Shown: positions 54,156 through 63,859 of the stretch, one piece after another
Position numbering within the stretch: position 1 is the stretch's first letter
Layout: the number at the start of each line of letters is the position of its first letter
Source of the DNA: Franconibacter helveticus LMG 23732
Lineage (GTDB): Bacteria; Pseudomonadota; Gammaproteobacteria; Enterobacterales; Enterobacteriaceae
Assembly: GCF_000463115.2 (NCBI RefSeq)
Contig: NZ_AWFX01000049.1
Location: 319,719 to 383,718, forward strand
Direction of reading: 5' to 3'
DNA: 64,000 nucleotides
Position numbers and translations under genes: made by a program
The notes under the pieces: generated by a model
The model's input: only the letters and a program-made list of their open reading frames with translations
Database searches by the model: none
What the model was told of the DNA's origin: nothing

Positions 54156-54974
54156 TCAAAGCAGGTACTGATAAATCGCCTGGGCGATGCCCGGCTCGGT
54201 ATTCGGGCCGATAACGTGGGTCGCGCTCGCTTTAACCACCTCGTCGGCGTTGCCCATGGCGAAGCTTAGCCCCACCGCTTTGAGCATGCTGATGTCGTTG
54301 TGGTTGTCGCCGAAGGCCACAACCTGCTCCATCTGCAACCCCTGCGAGGCGACCCATTCAGCAAGACGCGCGCCTTTGCTGTTGCCGCGGGCCGCCACGT
54401 CCACCTGATCGTGCCAGGACCATTCACACTCTACGCCCAGCTCTTTTTCCACCGTGAGGGCGAAGGTTTGCAGGCGCGGAATATCGCCGTCCGTGAGGGC
54501 GAATTTCCAGATAGATTCCACTTCCCTCGCTGCCTCACGCAGCGAAGGCACCTGGCGAAAGACAGGACGCTGATGCTCCGGCAGGCTTTTCGCCCAGTTT
54601 TCAGTACGCATCACGTGGCCCATCGGGTTCTCATACAGCATCGCGTCGTCCACATACATCAGCCCGTTAATGTGATGTTCATCCAGCAAATCAATCAGCC
54701 GCAGCGCTTTCTCCGGCGCGAGCGGATTAGCGGAAATGACCTTTTTCGCTGGATAATCATACAAATAGGCGCCATTACAACAAATTGCAGGTGTATCCAG
54801 CGCCAGTGCCTGATAAAAAGGATGAATGGCGATGTGATGGCGGCCAGTGACGATAAGCAGTTGATAACCCGCTTCCTGTGCGCGCTTAAGCGCCTCAAGC
54901 GACTGCGGCAGCAGCGTTTTTTGCGCGGTCAGCAGGGTGCCGTCCAGATCCAGGGCAATTACACGGTACGTCAT
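54156..54974 (-). CDS. ybhA: HAD-family sugar phosphatase YbhA
   Basis: Cof-type HAD-IIB phosphatase, 272 residues as in E. coli YbhA, which hydrolyses pyridoxal phosphate and sugar phosphates in vitro. Motif I ALDLDGTLL (8-16), motif II in IVTGRHH, and the C-terminal FGDNHNDISML motif with the Mg ligands are present. Converges with modC without any gap, so no separate terminator is possible between them. Confidence 0.93.
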   Translation of the reverse strand: MTYRVIALDLDGTLLTAQKTLLPQSLEALKRAQEAGYQLLIVTGRHHIAIHPFYQALALDTPAICCNGAYLYDYPAKKVISANPLAPEKALRLIDLLDEHHINGLMYVDDAMLYENPMGHVMRTENWAKSLPEHQRPVFRQVPSLREAAREVESIWKFALTDGDIPRLQTFALTVEKELGVECEWSWHDQVDVAARGNSKGARLAEWVASQGLQMEQVVAFGDNHNDISMLKAVGLSFAMGNADEVVKASATHVIGPNTEPGIAQAIYQYLL

Positions 54975-55129
54975 TTACGTTTCCAGAAGTTGTCGAATCA
55001 TACAGGTTGCCCTGATGGTACACCGCAAGCCGCAGCGGGCGAAACCCCGCGGCGCGTTTCGGCATCGCTTGCTAAAACACGCTACCCTTTGTGGCAGACC
55101 TTCAAGTTGCAGTGAGGAAAGGAGTATTC

Positions 55130-56125
55130 ATGAAACAGACCGTTTATACCGCCAGCCCGGAAAGCCAGCAGATCCACGTCTGGCGGCTTAACCCCGAAGG
55201 GGATCTGACATTATTGCAGGTAGTGGACGCGCCAGGCCAGGTGCAGCCGATGGTCGTCAGCCCGGACAAGCGTTTTCTGTATGTCGGCGTGCGCCCTGAG
55301 TTTCGCGTTATCGCTTACCGCATCGCGCCGGACGACGGCACGCTGAGCGAGGCGGGCGAAGCGCCGCTGCCGGGTAGCCCAACCCATATCTCCACCGATC
55401 ACAGCGGGCGCTTTCTGTTCAGCGCCTCCTATAACGCCGGCAGCGTGGCGGTTATCCGCTTAACAGACGGCCTGCCGGGCGAGGCTGCCGATGTGGCCGA
55501 AGGGCTGGAAGGCTGCCACTCCGCCAATATTTCGCCGGATAACCGCACGCTGTGGGTGCCGGCGCTCAAGCAGGATCGTATCTGCCTGTTTACCCTGAGC
55601 GAAGACGGTACGCTGGTGGCGCAAACGCCAGCGGAAGTAAAAACCGTTGAGGGAGCAGGCCCGCGCCATATGGTCTTCCACCCGAACCGCAAATTCGCCT
55701 ATTGCGTTAACGAACTCAACAGCTCGGTAGATGTCTGGGCGCTGAGCGATCCGCACGGCAATATCGAGTGCGTGCAGACGCTGGATATGATGCCTGCCGG
55801 TTTTGCCGATACGCGCTGGGCGGCAGATATTCACATCACGCCGGATGGCCGCCATCTGTATGCCTGCGATCGCACCGCGAGCGTACTGACCATTTTCAGC
55901 GTGTCGGAAGATGGCAGCGTGCTGGCGGTGGAAGGGCACCAGCCGACCGAAACCCAGCCGCGCGGCTTTAATATCGATCACAGCGGGAAGTACCTGATTG
56001 CCGCCGGTCAGAAATCGCACCATATCGCGCTGTATGCGATTGAAGGCGCGCAGGGGCTGTTGCAGGAAAAAGCGCGTTACGCCGTAGGCCAGGGGCCGAT
56101 GTGGGTCACCATTAACGCCGGGTAA
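55130..56125 (+). CDS. pgl: 6-phosphogluconolactonase Pgl
   Basis: Hydrolyses 6-phosphogluconolactone in the pentose phosphate pathway. 331 residues as in E. coli. Seven-bladed propeller of the YbhE type, with [45 protein letters not shown] and [12 protein letters not shown] as conserved blade motifs. ATG 55130 has AAAGGAG 6 bases upstream; the in-frame extension to 55091 is not supported. Monocistronic. Confidence 0.96.
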   Translation: MKQTVYTASPESQQIHVWRLNPEGDLTLLQVVDAPGQVQPMVVSPDKRFLYVGVRPEFRVIAYRIAPDDGTLSEAGEAPLPGSPTHISTDHSGRFLFSASYNAGSVAVIRLTDGLPGEAADVAEGLEGCHSANISPDNRTLWVPALKQDRICLFTLSEDGTLVAQTPAEVKTVEGAGPRHMVFHPNRKFAYCVNELNSSVDVWALSDPHGNIECVQTLDMMPAGFADTRWAADIHITPDGRHLYACDRTASVLTIFSVSEDGSVLAVEGHQPTETQPRGFNIDHSGKYLIAAGQKSHHIALYAIEGAQGLLQEKARYAVGQGPMWVTINAG

Positions 56126-56140
56126 TGCCGCTTTAAAAAG

Positions 56141-56173
56141 GCAATAAAAAAGCAATAAAAAAGCAATAAAAAA
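56141..56173. repeat. Triple 11-bp tandem repeat after pgl
   Basis: Three exact copies of GCAATAAAAAA (56141-56151, 56152-56162, 56163-56173) between the pgl stop and the terminator. Looks like slippage expansion; copy number may vary between strains. Confidence 0.85.
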
Positions 56174-56195
56174 GGGGGATATTTCCCCCTTTTTC
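56168..56195. terminator. Bidirectional terminator between pgl and ybhC
   Basis: GGGGG (56174-56178) pairs with CCCCC (56185-56189), flanked by a run of A and a run of T. Serves both converging genes. Confidence 0.88.
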
Positions 56196-56201
56196 TTTAG
56201 C

Positions 56202-57509
56202 TTATTTCTTAGGCTCCGCCACAACCTGGCTGCCTGCGCCGCGGTTGTTGAACTCCCACATACGGTTGAAGTTCGCGTCGTTAAGGTCGCGCTGTACGTT
56301 GCCTTTGTCATCCGCTGCGCCGGTGTTGCCGGTGAACGGACGCTTAGAGCCGAGCGCGTCGCCCCACGGCTTCGCCACGTTGAAACCTTCGTTGATTACG
56401 CTGTCGCGGATAACCACCTGGCCGTTAGCGGTCTGGCCTGGCGTATAGCCGCCTTCGCTTGCTTCAACGTCCCACGCGCGGCCCAGCTGCGCCACGCTGT
56501 TGCCGGAAGCGGTGAAGCGGCTGTTAACGGCGAGGAAGCCGTAGAAGAGGTTCGGCTGCGTTGCTGGCGCGAAGACATACCCTTCCTGCTGGGTGCGGGA
56601 GTTAACCAGGCGGAATTCGGTGTTGTCGAACACCACCGCGCCGCGACCGGCAACCACGTCTACATCGCCTTCAATATAGCTATTCGTTACCTGCGTGCGG
56701 GTCAGGCGGTTGGTCAGAAAACGGTTCTGCACGTCGCTGTTGGTGACAAGGAACGTGTTCTGGCGGCCCAGAATATTCACTTTATCAATCTGCACGCGAT
56801 CGCCATCGCTGCGCAGCGCCACGGCCTGATGATTGCCTGCGTCCACGCTGTCGCCGAGGTTATTTTCGATGGTCAGGTTTTGCAGTTGCAGGCCGTTGTT
56901 TTGTGACCAGACCACGGCGGAGCACATCACGCCCACGGTGGCGGAGCGGCGGTTCTGGCAGTTGTCGAACATATACCATGACGGTTTGCCCGGCATATAT
57001 TTGCCGCCCGGATTCACGGTATGGCGCCAGGTGTTGGCGTCCATTTCGGAGTCCAGCGCCAGGCCAATCTTCACATCTGCCGGTTTTTCACCGGTGCCGT
57101 ACAGGGTCACGCTGCCGGAAGCGGCCGGAATATAAACGGTGCCTTCATAGGTGCCTGGCATCACGGCGATGTACTGACGGCTGGTGGAGTGGCGAATAAT
57201 CGCCGCATCAACCGCCGCCTGAATGGTGGTATGGGTCACGCCCTGGGTGCCCGCCGGGCCGACCACGAAGTCAGGCTGCTGCGGCAGGCGAATAGCGGAA
57301 GGGGACCAGGCGGCGGCGTTGGGGTCCAGCGCGGCGAAATAGCGCGCCGGGGTAAAGTTTTTCGCTTCATCAGCGGAAAGCACGGGACGCGACGCGGTGC
57401 CCGGCGCGGTTTGCTCTGAGGGGCGTTGGTCCGGCGGAGTTGAGCTGCATGCAGTCAGTGTCACGCCAAAGGCGAAAGCCAGCGCCAGACGGGAGACCGA
57501 AAATGTGTT
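56202..57509 (-). CDS. ybhC: Pectinesterase-family outer-membrane lipoprotein YbhC
   Basis: A 435-residue parallel beta-helix protein of the pectin methylesterase family, E. coli YbhC type (427 residues), which has been studied as a lipoprotein with acyl-CoA thioesterase activity. Signal peptide with lipobox ending at Cys22 (FGVTLTAC). Family motifs include THTTIQAAVDAAI, GRQNTFLVTNSDVQNRF and the EGDVDVVAGRGAVVFDNTEF segment that replaces the plant-type GTVDFIFG. The TTG at 57509 is chosen as start because AAGGAG lies 6 bases upstream and it gives the NTFSVSRLALA terminus. ybhDHIJ, which precede it in E. coli, are absent. Confidence 0.92.
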   Translation of the reverse strand, partial: NTFSVSRLALAFAFGVTLTACSSTPPDQRPSEQTAPGTASRPVLSADEAKNFTPARYFAALDPNAAAWSPSAIRLPQQPDFVVGPAGTQGVTHTTIQAAVDAAIIRHSTSRQYIAVMPGTYEGTVYIPAASGSVTLYGTGEKPADVKIGLALDSEMDANTWRHTVNPGGKYMPGKPSWYMFDNCQNRRSATVGVMCSAVVWSQNNGLQLQNLTIENNLGDSVDAGNHQAVALRSDGDRVQIDKVNILGRQNTFLVTNSDVQNRFLTNRLTRTQVTNSYIEGDVDVVAGRGAVVFDNTEFRLVNSRTQQEGYVFAPATQPNLFYGFLAVNSRFTASGNSVAQLGRAWDVEASEGGYTPGQTANGQVVIRDSVINEGFNVAKPWGDALGSKRPFTGNTGAADDKGNVQRDLNDANFNRMWEFNNRGAGSQVVAEPKK

Positions 57510-57561
57510 CAAGGGTTGCTCCTTGCTTAGCAAGTTAAAAAGAGGTTATCCACGAAAGCCT

Positions 57562-57576
57562 GCATTTTTATACTAA
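57562..57576. other. Phage lambda attB-like core site
   Basis: GCATTTTTATACTAA differs from the 15-bp lambda core GCTTTTTTATACTAA at one base, and the flanks also match attB (CCTGC before, TTGAGCGAAACG after). It lies between ybhC and ybhB, where attB lies in E. coli. No prophage is present, so the site is empty. Confidence 0.75.
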
Positions 57577-57590
57577 GTTGAGCGAAACGA

Positions 57591-57615
57591 AAAGCCGATT
57601 GTGACAATCGGCTTT
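57591..57615 (-). terminator. ybhB terminator
   Basis: A perfect 11-bp stem (57591-57601 with 57605-57615) with a 3-base loop, followed on the minus strand by a short T run. Lies 9 bases after the ybhB stop. Confidence 0.7.
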
Positions 57616-57623
57616 AAATCGGA

Positions 57624-58100
57624 TCAGATATAGAGGGCGGTGAGGGAAGCGCTGGCAAGCCGATGGAAATGCACGTTAAAACCGACCATCGCGCCGCTGG
57701 CGGTTTCATCCACCTCAAGACGCTCAATATCCAGCGCATGAACGGTGAAGATATAACGGTGCGATTCGCCTTTCGGCGGCGCCGCGCCGCCATAACCCGT
57801 TTTGCCGAAATCGGTCAGGGTCTGAATAGCGCCGTCCGGCAACTCCGCCTGGCCGGAGCCGGAGCCCTGCGGCAGCACGCGGGTATCCGCAGGCAGATTC
57901 GCCACCACCCAATGCCACCAGCCGGAGCCGGTTGGGGCGTCCGGGTCGTAGCAGGTCACGACGAAACTTTTTGTGCCAGGCGGCACTTCGTCCCACGCCA
58001 GGTGCGGGGAGATGTTGTCGCCCTCATAACCCATGCCGTTAAAGACATGGCGCAGCGGCAGCTTTTCGCCCTCTTTAATATCGTGGCTGATTAACTTCAT
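57624..58100 (-). CDS. ybhB: PEBP-family protein YbhB
   Basis: Phosphatidylethanolamine-binding-protein/Raf-kinase-inhibitor-like fold, 158 residues as in E. coli. Contains the ligand-pocket motifs CYDPDAPTGSGWWHWVVANL and GAAPPKGESHRYIFTVHAL. Cytoplasmic, function unknown. ATG 58100 with GGAGCAACGCAACA upstream; the longer frame to 58403 covers the next gene and is a shadow. 17 bp downstream of the DJ-1-like gene, probably cotranscribed. Confidence 0.94.
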   Translation of the reverse strand: MKLISHDIKEGEKLPLRHVFNGMGYEGDNISPHLAWDEVPPGTKSFVVTCYDPDAPTGSGWWHWVVANLPADTRVLPQGSGSGQAELPDGAIQTLTDFGKTGYGGAAPPKGESHRYIFTVHALDIERLEVDETASGAMVGFNVHFHRLASASLTALYI

Positions 58101-58117
58101 TGTTGCGTTGCTCCTGT

Positions 58118-58798
58118 TCAGAGATCCAAAAGCTTGAGTAACTCCTGAGCGGTCGCGGCGGACGAAGCCGGGTTCTGGCCGGTCACGAGATGACCATCGG
58201 TGACCGCATACTCGCCCCAGTCTTCGGTGCGCTCGAACTGCCCGCCTTTTTCTTTCAACGCTTCCTCCACCAGGAACGGCACCACCTGCGTTAAGCCTAC
58301 CGCCTCTTCTTCGCTGTTGGTAAAGCCGGTCACGCGCTTGCCTTCCACCAGCGGCGAGCCGTCCGGTTTTTTCGCATAACGCAGCACGCCTGGGGCGTGG
58401 CACACTGCCGCTACCGGCTTGCCGCCGGACCAGTAATTTTCAATCAGCGCGATAGAGACCGGGTGGTTTGCCAGATCCCAGAGCGGGCCGTGGCCGCCCG
58501 GGAAGAAAATCGCGTCGTAAGCATCGGCGTTAATATCGTCAAGTTTCAGCGTGTTAGCCAGGGCATCCTGTGCGGTTTTGTCGTCACGAAACCGTTCGGT
58601 GGCTTCGGTCTGCGCGTCCGGCTCGTCGCTTTTCGGGTCCAGCGGCGGCTGGCCGCCTTTCGGCGAGGCAACGGTCACCTCGACGCCCGCATCGCGAAAA
58701 ACGTACCAGGGCGCGGCGAACTCCTCGAGCCAGAAGCCCGTTTTTTTACCGGTATCGCCAAGCTGGTCGTGAGAGGTCAGCACCATCAGAATCTTCAT
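58118..58798 (-). CDS. DJ-1/PfpI-family protein (HSP31-like)
   Basis: A 226-residue class I glutamine-amidotransferase-like protein of the DJ-1/PfpI superfamily, nearest to fungal and bacterial HSP31-like proteins. The nucleophile elbow AVCHAPGVL has Cys133 followed by His134, with GGHGPLWDL (101-109) as oxyanion region and Glu25-Glu26 in FWLEEFAAP as the expected acidic partner. Likely acts on glyoxals or as a stress protein; the exact reaction is not known. It precedes ybhB on the same strand and is not present here in E. coli K-12. RBS AGGAGGAAACG. Confidence 0.87.
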   Translation of the reverse strand: MKILMVLTSHDQLGDTGKKTGFWLEEFAAPWYVFRDAGVEVTVASPKGGQPPLDPKSDEPDAQTEATERFRDDKTAQDALANTLKLDDINADAYDAIFFPGGHGPLWDLANHPVSIALIENYWSGGKPVAAVCHAPGVLRYAKKPDGSPLVEGKRVTGFTNSEEEAVGLTQVVPFLVEEALKEKGGQFERTEDWGEYAVTDGHLVTGQNPASSAATAQELLKLLDL

Positions 58799-58876
58799 CG
58801 TTTCCTCCTGATTTTTTGCTTCAAATCCCTGAAGTGTAGTGCATCGCGCTTGCCGACGCCGGGCGCAGAAGCTGAA

Positions 58877-60166
58877 TTACATTCTGAAAAAGAGCGGGTT
58901 TTTAACGGCTTCACGTACCGCCTGCGTAAGCTTCGCGAGCTGTTCCGGCGTGATGATGTAAGGCGGCATCAGATAAATAAGCTTGCCGAACGGACGTATC
59001 CAGACGCCCTTGCCGACAAAAAAGCGTTGCAGCGCCGCCATATCCACAGGATGGCGCGTTTCCACCACGCCGATTGCGCCTAACACGCGCACGTCAGCCA
59101 CCAGCGGTGCTTCGCGACAGGGGGCAAGTTGGTCACGCAACTGCTGCTCAATGGCCGCTACCTGCGTTTGCCATTCGCCTTCTTCCAGCAGCGCCAGGCT
59201 CTCAGCGGCTACGGCGCAGGCGAGCGGGTTGCCCATAAACGTCGGGCCGTGCATAAAACAGCCCGCCTCGCCGTTGCTGATGGTTTCAGCGATGTCACGG
59301 GTGGTGAGGGTGGCTGAAAGGGTCATGGCGCCGCCGGTCAGCGCTTTGCCCAGACACAAAATATCCGGGGCGATCTCCGCATGTTCGCAGGCGAAGAGCT
59401 TGCCGGTGCGGCCAAAGCCGGTGGCGATCTCATCGGCAATCAGCAGGATCCCCTCGCGGTCGCACATTTTACGGATGCGCTTAAGCCAGGTCGGGTGATA
59501 GATGCGCATCCCGCCTGCGCCCTGCACGACAGGCTCAAGGATCACCGCCGCGATTTCATGGCGATGCGCCGCCAGCAGGCGGGCAAAAGGCGCAAGGTCG
59601 CGCTCGTCCCATTCGCCGTCGAAGCGGCTTTGCGGCGCGGGCGCGAAGAGGTTTTCCGGCAGATATCCCTTCCAGAGGCTGTGCATGGAGTTATCCGGGT
59701 CGCAGACCGACATCGCGCCGAAGGTGTCGCCATGGTAGCCGTTGCGGAAAGTGAGAAAACGCTGGCGCGGTTCGCCCTTCGCCTGCCAGTACTGCAACGC
59801 CATTTTCATCGCCACTTCCACCGCCACCGAGCCGGAGTCGGCCAGAAAGACGCACTCCAGCGCCTGCGGCGTCATCGCCACCAGTTTACGGCACAGCGCC
59901 ACCGCCGCCGGATGGGTAATGCCGCCAAACATCACGTGCGAAACCGCATCAATCTGGTTTTTCAGCGCGGCGTTCAGGCGCGGATGGTTATACCCGTGAA
60001 TGGCGGCCCACCAGGAGGACATGCCGTCCACCAGGCGTTCTCCGCTCGCAAGATGCAGTTCGCAGCCCAGCGCGCCGTTAACCGGGTAAACCGGCAGCGG
60101 CGCGCTCATGGAGGTGTAGGGGTGCCAGATGTGGCGCTGATCGAAGGCGATGTCATCGGGGGTCAT
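58877..60166 (-). CDS. bioA: Adenosylmethionine-8-amino-7-oxononanoate transaminase
   Basis: PLP aminotransferase that converts KAPA to DAPA using S-adenosylmethionine as amino donor. 429 residues as in E. coli. N-terminal [15 protein letters not shown], the class III signature around [22 protein letters not shown], and the PLP lysine in [16 protein letters not shown]. Divergent from bioBFCD over an 86-bp region containing the BirA operator. Confidence 0.98.
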   Translation of the reverse strand: MTPDDIAFDQRHIWHPYTSMSAPLPVYPVNGALGCELHLASGERLVDGMSSWWAAIHGYNHPRLNAALKNQIDAVSHVMFGGITHPAAVALCRKLVAMTPQALECVFLADSGSVAVEVAMKMALQYWQAKGEPRQRFLTFRNGYHGDTFGAMSVCDPDNSMHSLWKGYLPENLFAPAPQSRFDGEWDERDLAPFARLLAAHRHEIAAVILEPVVQGAGGMRIYHPTWLKRIRKMCDREGILLIADEIATGFGRTGKLFACEHAEIAPDILCLGKALTGGAMTLSATLTTRDIAETISNGEAGCFMHGPTFMGNPLACAVAAESLALLEEGEWQTQVAAIEQQLRDQLAPCREAPLVADVRVLGAIGVVETRHPVDMAALQRFFVGKGVWIRPFGKLIYLMPPYIITPEQLAKLTQAVREAVKNPLFFRM

Positions 60167-60174
60167 AAGGGCTA

Positions 60175-60208
60175 TTGTAAACCAAATTAAAAAGAATTAG
60201 GTTTACAA
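60175..60208. promoter_or_regulatory. bio operator (BirA site)
   Basis: Perfect half-sites TTGTAAACC (60175-60183) and GGTTTACAA (60200-60208) with a 16-base spacer, the BirA consensus. It lies 8 bases from the bioA start codon and 44 from bioB, so holo-BirA-biotinyl-AMP would shut both divergent promoters. Confidence 0.92.
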
Positions 60209-60252
60209 GTATATCTATAACCCCAACGAAAAAAAACTTTGGAGACGCCCTT

Positions 60253-61293
60253 ATGGCTCACCACGCACGCTGGACTTTGTCGCAAGTTAACGCCCTGTTT
60301 GAAAAACCGCTGCTCGATCTGCTCTTTGAAGCGCAGCAGGTGCATCGCCAGCACTTTGACCCGCAGCAGGTGCAGGTCAGCACGCTGCTCTCTATCAAAA
60401 CCGGCGCCTGCCCGGAAGACTGCAAATATTGTCCGCAGAGCGCCCGCTATAAAACGGGCCTGGAGGCGGAGCGGCTGATGGAAGTGGAGCAGGTGCTGGA
60501 CTCCGCCCGCAAAGCGAAAGCGGCCGGCTCCACCCGCTTCTGCATGGGCGCAGCATGGAAAAACCCCAACGATCGCGATATGCCCTACCTTGAGCAAATG
60601 GTGCAGGGCGTTAAAGCGATGGGGCTTGAAACCTGCATGACGCTCGGCACGCTGAGCGATGCCCAGGCGCAGCGTCTGGGGCAGGCGGGCCTCGATTACT
60701 ACAACCACAACCTCGACACCTCGCCGGAGTTTTACGGCAACATCATCACCACGCGTACCTACCAGGAGCGCCTCGACACCATTGAAAAAGTCCGCGACGC
60801 GGGCATCAAGGTCTGCTCCGGCGGCATTGTCGGCCTTGGCGAAACGGTGACCGATCGCGCTGGCCTGCTGATGCAGCTCGCTAATCTGCCAACGCCGCCG
60901 GAAAGCGTGCCGATCAACATGCTGGTAAAAGTGAAAGGCACGCCGCTTGCAGATAACGAAGACGTTGACGCGTTTGACTTCATCCGCACTATCGCCGTGG
61001 CGCGCATTATGATGCCGACCTCTTACGTGCGCCTTTCGGCAGGCCGCGAGCAGATGAGCGAGCAGACTCAGGCGATGTGCTTTATGGCGGGCGCCAACTC
61101 AATTTTTTACGGCTGCAAGCTGCTGACTACGCCGAACCCGGAAGAAGACAAAGATCTCCAGCTCTTTCGCAAGCTGGGCCTCAATCTGCAGCAAACGGCC
61201 GTGCTGGCAGGCGATAACGAGCAGCAGGAGCGCCTTGAACATGCGCTTCGCGACGCCGATAACCAGCACTATTACAACGCGGCCGCGGTATGA
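60253..61293 (+). CDS. bioB: Biotin synthase
   Basis: Radical-SAM enzyme inserting sulfur into dethiobiotin. 346 residues as in E. coli. The CxxxCxxC motif is Cys53, Cys57, Cys60 ([13 protein letters not shown]). Further conserved parts include [13 protein letters not shown], the GGIVGLGET motif and the [2Fe-2S] ligand region [19 protein letters not shown] before ATG. Overlaps bioF by 4 bases (ATGA). Confidence 0.98.
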   Translation: MAHHARWTLSQVNALFEKPLLDLLFEAQQVHRQHFDPQQVQVSTLLSIKTGACPEDCKYCPQSARYKTGLEAERLMEVEQVLDSARKAKAAGSTRFCMGAAWKNPNDRDMPYLEQMVQGVKAMGLETCMTLGTLSDAQAQRLGQAGLDYYNHNLDTSPEFYGNIITTRTYQERLDTIEKVRDAGIKVCSGGIVGLGETVTDRAGLLMQLANLPTPPESVPINMLVKVKGTPLADNEDVDAFDFIRTIAVARIMMPTSYVRLSAGREQMSEQTQAMCFMAGANSIFYGCKLLTTPNPEEDKDLQLFRKLGLNLQQTAVLAGDNEQQERLEHALRDADNQHYYNAAAV

Positions 61294-62444
61294 GCTGGCA
61301 GGCGCGCATCGACGCCGCCCTGAGCGAGCGGCGTGAAAACCACGCCTTTCGCAGCCGGGAGCCGAATGAACAGGGCAGCGGCCGCTGGCTGGTGCGCGGG
61401 GAGCAGCGCTGGCGCAATTTCTCCAGCAACGATTACCTCGGCCTGAGCCAGCATCCGGATGTCGTGGGCGCCTGGCGGCAGGGGGCGGAGCGTTACGGCG
61501 TGGGCAGCGGCGGCTCCGGTCATGTGACGGGGTATCATCACGAACACGCGGCGCTTGAAACGGCGCTTGCGCAGTGGCTCGGCTTCGACAGAGCGCTGCT
61601 GTTTATCTCCGGGTTCGCCGCCAACCAGGCGGTGATTAGCGCGCTGATGCAAAAAGAGGACTGCCTGCTGGCGGACCGCCTGAGCCACGCCTCGCTGCTT
61701 GAGGCGGCAAGCCTCAGCCCGGCGCGGCTGCGACGCTTTGCGCACAACGATACGGCGGCGCTGCAAACCCTGCTGGCGAAACCCTGCGCCGGAGAGACGC
61801 TGGTGGTGACGGAGGGCGTGTTCAGCATGGATGGCGACAGCGCGCCGCTGGCGCAAATCGCCCGGGCGTCGCGCGCAGCGAACGCCTGGCTGATGGTGGA
61901 TGACGCGCACGGCATCGGCGTGGTGGGCGAAGAGGGCCGCGGCAGCTGTTTCGCCAGCGGCATCAAACCGGACATTCTGGTCGTGACATTCGGCAAAGCC
62001 TTCGGCGTGAGCGGCGCAGCGGTGTTGTGCGACGGCGACGTGGCGGATTATCTGACGCAGTTTGCCCGCCATCTTATTTACAGCACGAGTATGCCTCCCG
62101 CCCAGGCGGCGGCGTTGCGCGCCTCGCTGAACGTTATTCAGCAGGGCGATGGGTTACGTAAGCGGCTTGCGCAAAACATCGCGCGCTTTCGCGCCGGGGC
62201 CGCCGGGCTTCCGCTCGCGCTTGTCGACTCCGCCACCGCTATCCAGCCGCTGATTGTGGGCGATAACCTGCGCACCCAGGCGCTGGCGCAGCGGTTGCGC
62301 GAGCGCGGCTGCTGGGTCACGGCTATTCGCCCGCCAACGGTGCCAGCGGGCACCGCCAGGCTTCGCATTACGTTAACTGCCGCCCATGAAAATGAAGACA
62401 TCGACGCGTTGCTGGAGGCGCTTTATGACGCTTGCCGTGAATAA
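61290..62444 (+). CDS. bioF: 8-amino-7-oxononanoate synthase
   Basis: PLP enzyme joining pimeloyl-ACP and alanine to KAPA. 384 residues as in E. coli. Conserved [46 protein letters not shown] and the PLP-lysine motif [11 protein letters not shown] near 236. Starts in the bioB stop and its last 20 bases overlap bioC. Confidence 0.98.
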   Translation: MSWQARIDAALSERRENHAFRSREPNEQGSGRWLVRGEQRWRNFSSNDYLGLSQHPDVVGAWRQGAERYGVGSGGSGHVTGYHHEHAALETALAQWLGFDRALLFISGFAANQAVISALMQKEDCLLADRLSHASLLEAASLSPARLRRFAHNDTAALQTLLAKPCAGETLVVTEGVFSMDGDSAPLAQIARASRAANAWLMVDDAHGIGVVGEEGRGSCFASGIKPDILVVTFGKAFGVSGAAVLCDGDVADYLTQFARHLIYSTSMPPAQAAALRASLNVIQQGDGLRKRLAQNIARFRAGAAGLPLALVDSATAIQPLIVGDNLRTQALAQRLRERGCWVTAIRPPTVPAGTARLRITLTAAHENEDIDALLEALYDACRE

Positions 62445-63183
62445 ACGCGCCGTAGCGAACGCCTTTGGCCGCGCGGCGCAGAACTATGATCGTTTCGCCG
62501 AGCTTCAGCGCATCAGCGGCGAGCGGCTGATGGCCTGCCTGCCGAATGAAAAGTTTGCGCAGGTGCTCGACGCAGGCTGCGGAACCGGCGCTTTCAGCCG
62601 CCGCTGGCGCGAGCGGGGAAGCGAGGTGACGGCGCTGGATCTCAGCGCGCAGATGCTGGCGCAGGCGCGCAGCCAACAGACCGCTCACCACTATACGCAG
62701 GGCGATATCGAGGCGCTGCCCTTTGCAAGCCGCAGTTTTGACCTGGTCTGGAGCAATCTGGCGGTGCAGTGGTGCGACGATCTTTCGCAGGGCCTCGGCG
62801 AGCTTCTTCGCGTCATCCGTCCCGGCGGGCGCGTTGCCTTCAGCACGCTGGCGGAAGGGTCGCTGCCGGAGCTGCGCCAGGCCTGGCGGGCAGTGGATGA
62901 CAACCCGCACGCCAACCGGTTTCTGTCCGCCGAGGCGGTCGCCCATGCGTGTCCGCCTGCGCGCGTGTCGCTGTATCACGAGAGCATTACCCTGAACTTT
63001 GACGACGCCATGAGCGCCATGCGCTCGCTCAAAGGCATTGGGGCGACGCATCTGCATGACGGGCGGCAAAACCGCACGCTCACGCGTCGCGAGTTGCAGC
63101 AACTGACCCTGGCCTGGCCGCAGCGGGCGGACAGCTTCCCGCTCTCATACCATCTGATTTTTGGAGTGATTGAACGTGACTAA
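62425..63183 (+). CDS. bioC: Malonyl-ACP O-methyltransferase
   Basis: SAM-dependent methyltransferase that starts pimelate synthesis by methylating malonyl-ACP. 252 residues (E. coli 251). Motif [16 protein letters not shown] and the conserved [11 protein letters not shown] and [14 protein letters not shown] stretches. The ATG at 62425 has GGAGGCGC upstream; the frame extends to 62386 inside bioF. Its stop region overlaps bioD. Confidence 0.96.
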   Translation: MTLAVNKRAVANAFGRAAQNYDRFAELQRISGERLMACLPNEKFAQVLDAGCGTGAFSRRWRERGSEVTALDLSAQMLAQARSQQTAHHYTQGDIEALPFASRSFDLVWSNLAVQWCDDLSQGLGELLRVIRPGGRVAFSTLAEGSLPELRQAWRAVDDNPHANRFLSAEAVAHACPPARVSLYHESITLNFDDAMSAMRSLKGIGATHLHDGRQNRTLTRRELQQLTLAWPQRADSFPLSYHLIFGVIERD

Positions 63184-63859
63184 ACGCTGGTTTATTACCG
63201 GAACGGATACCGAAGTAGGGAAAACCGTGGCGAGCTGCGCGCTGTTGCAGGCGGCCGCGCTTGCAGGCTACCGCACCGCAGGTTACAAGCCGGTGGCGTC
63301 CGGCAGCGAGATGACCGAAGAGGGCATTCGCAACAGCGATGCGCTGGCGTTGCAGCGCAACAGCAGCGTGCCGCTTAGCTATGAGCAGGTTAATCCGCTG
63401 GCTTTTATGGAGCCTACTTCGCCGCATATCGTCAGCGCAGAGGAGGGCAGGCCTGTCGATTTCGCCACGCTCAGCGCCGGGCTCGCCGCGCTGGAGCCGC
63501 TTGCCGACTGGGTTCAGGTGGAAGGCGCGGGCGGCTGGTTTACGCCTCTGTCTGAGACCGCCACGTTTGCAGACTGGGTCAGAGAAACGCAGCTGCCGGT
63601 GATTCTGGTGGTGGGCGTGAAGCTTGGCTGCATCAACCATGCGCTGCTTACCGCCCAGGCGATACAGGCGGCCGGGCTGCCGTTCGCAGGCTGGATAGCT
63701 AACGATGTCCAGCCCCCAGGCAAGCGCCATCAGGAATACATGGCCACGCTGAAACGCTTGTTGCCCGTGCCGCTGCTGGGAGAGATCCCGTGGCTTGGCG
63801 AAAGTGCCGGGCAGCAGCCGCTCGGGCGCTATCTGTCGCTTGAGGCGCTTTCGGCTTAA
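63176..63859 (+). CDS. bioD: Dethiobiotin synthetase
   Basis: ATP-dependent ring closure of DAPA to dethiobiotin. 227 residues (E. coli BioD1 225). P-loop [17 protein letters not shown] at the N-terminus, [13 protein letters not shown] and [12 protein letters not shown] motifs. GTG at 63176 is preferred as start (GGAG 10 bases upstream); a TTG at 63170 is less likely. Overlaps bioC by 8 bases and closes the bioBFCD operon. Confidence 0.96.
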   Translation: MTKRWFITGTDTEVGKTVASCALLQAAALAGYRTAGYKPVASGSEMTEEGIRNSDALALQRNSSVPLSYEQVNPLAFMEPTSPHIVSAEEGRPVDFATLSAGLAALEPLADWVQVEGAGGWFTPLSETATFADWVRETQLPVILVVGVKLGCINHALLTAQAIQAAGLPFAGWIANDVQPPGKRHQEYMATLKRLLPVPLLGEIPWLGESAGQQPLGRYLSLEALSA

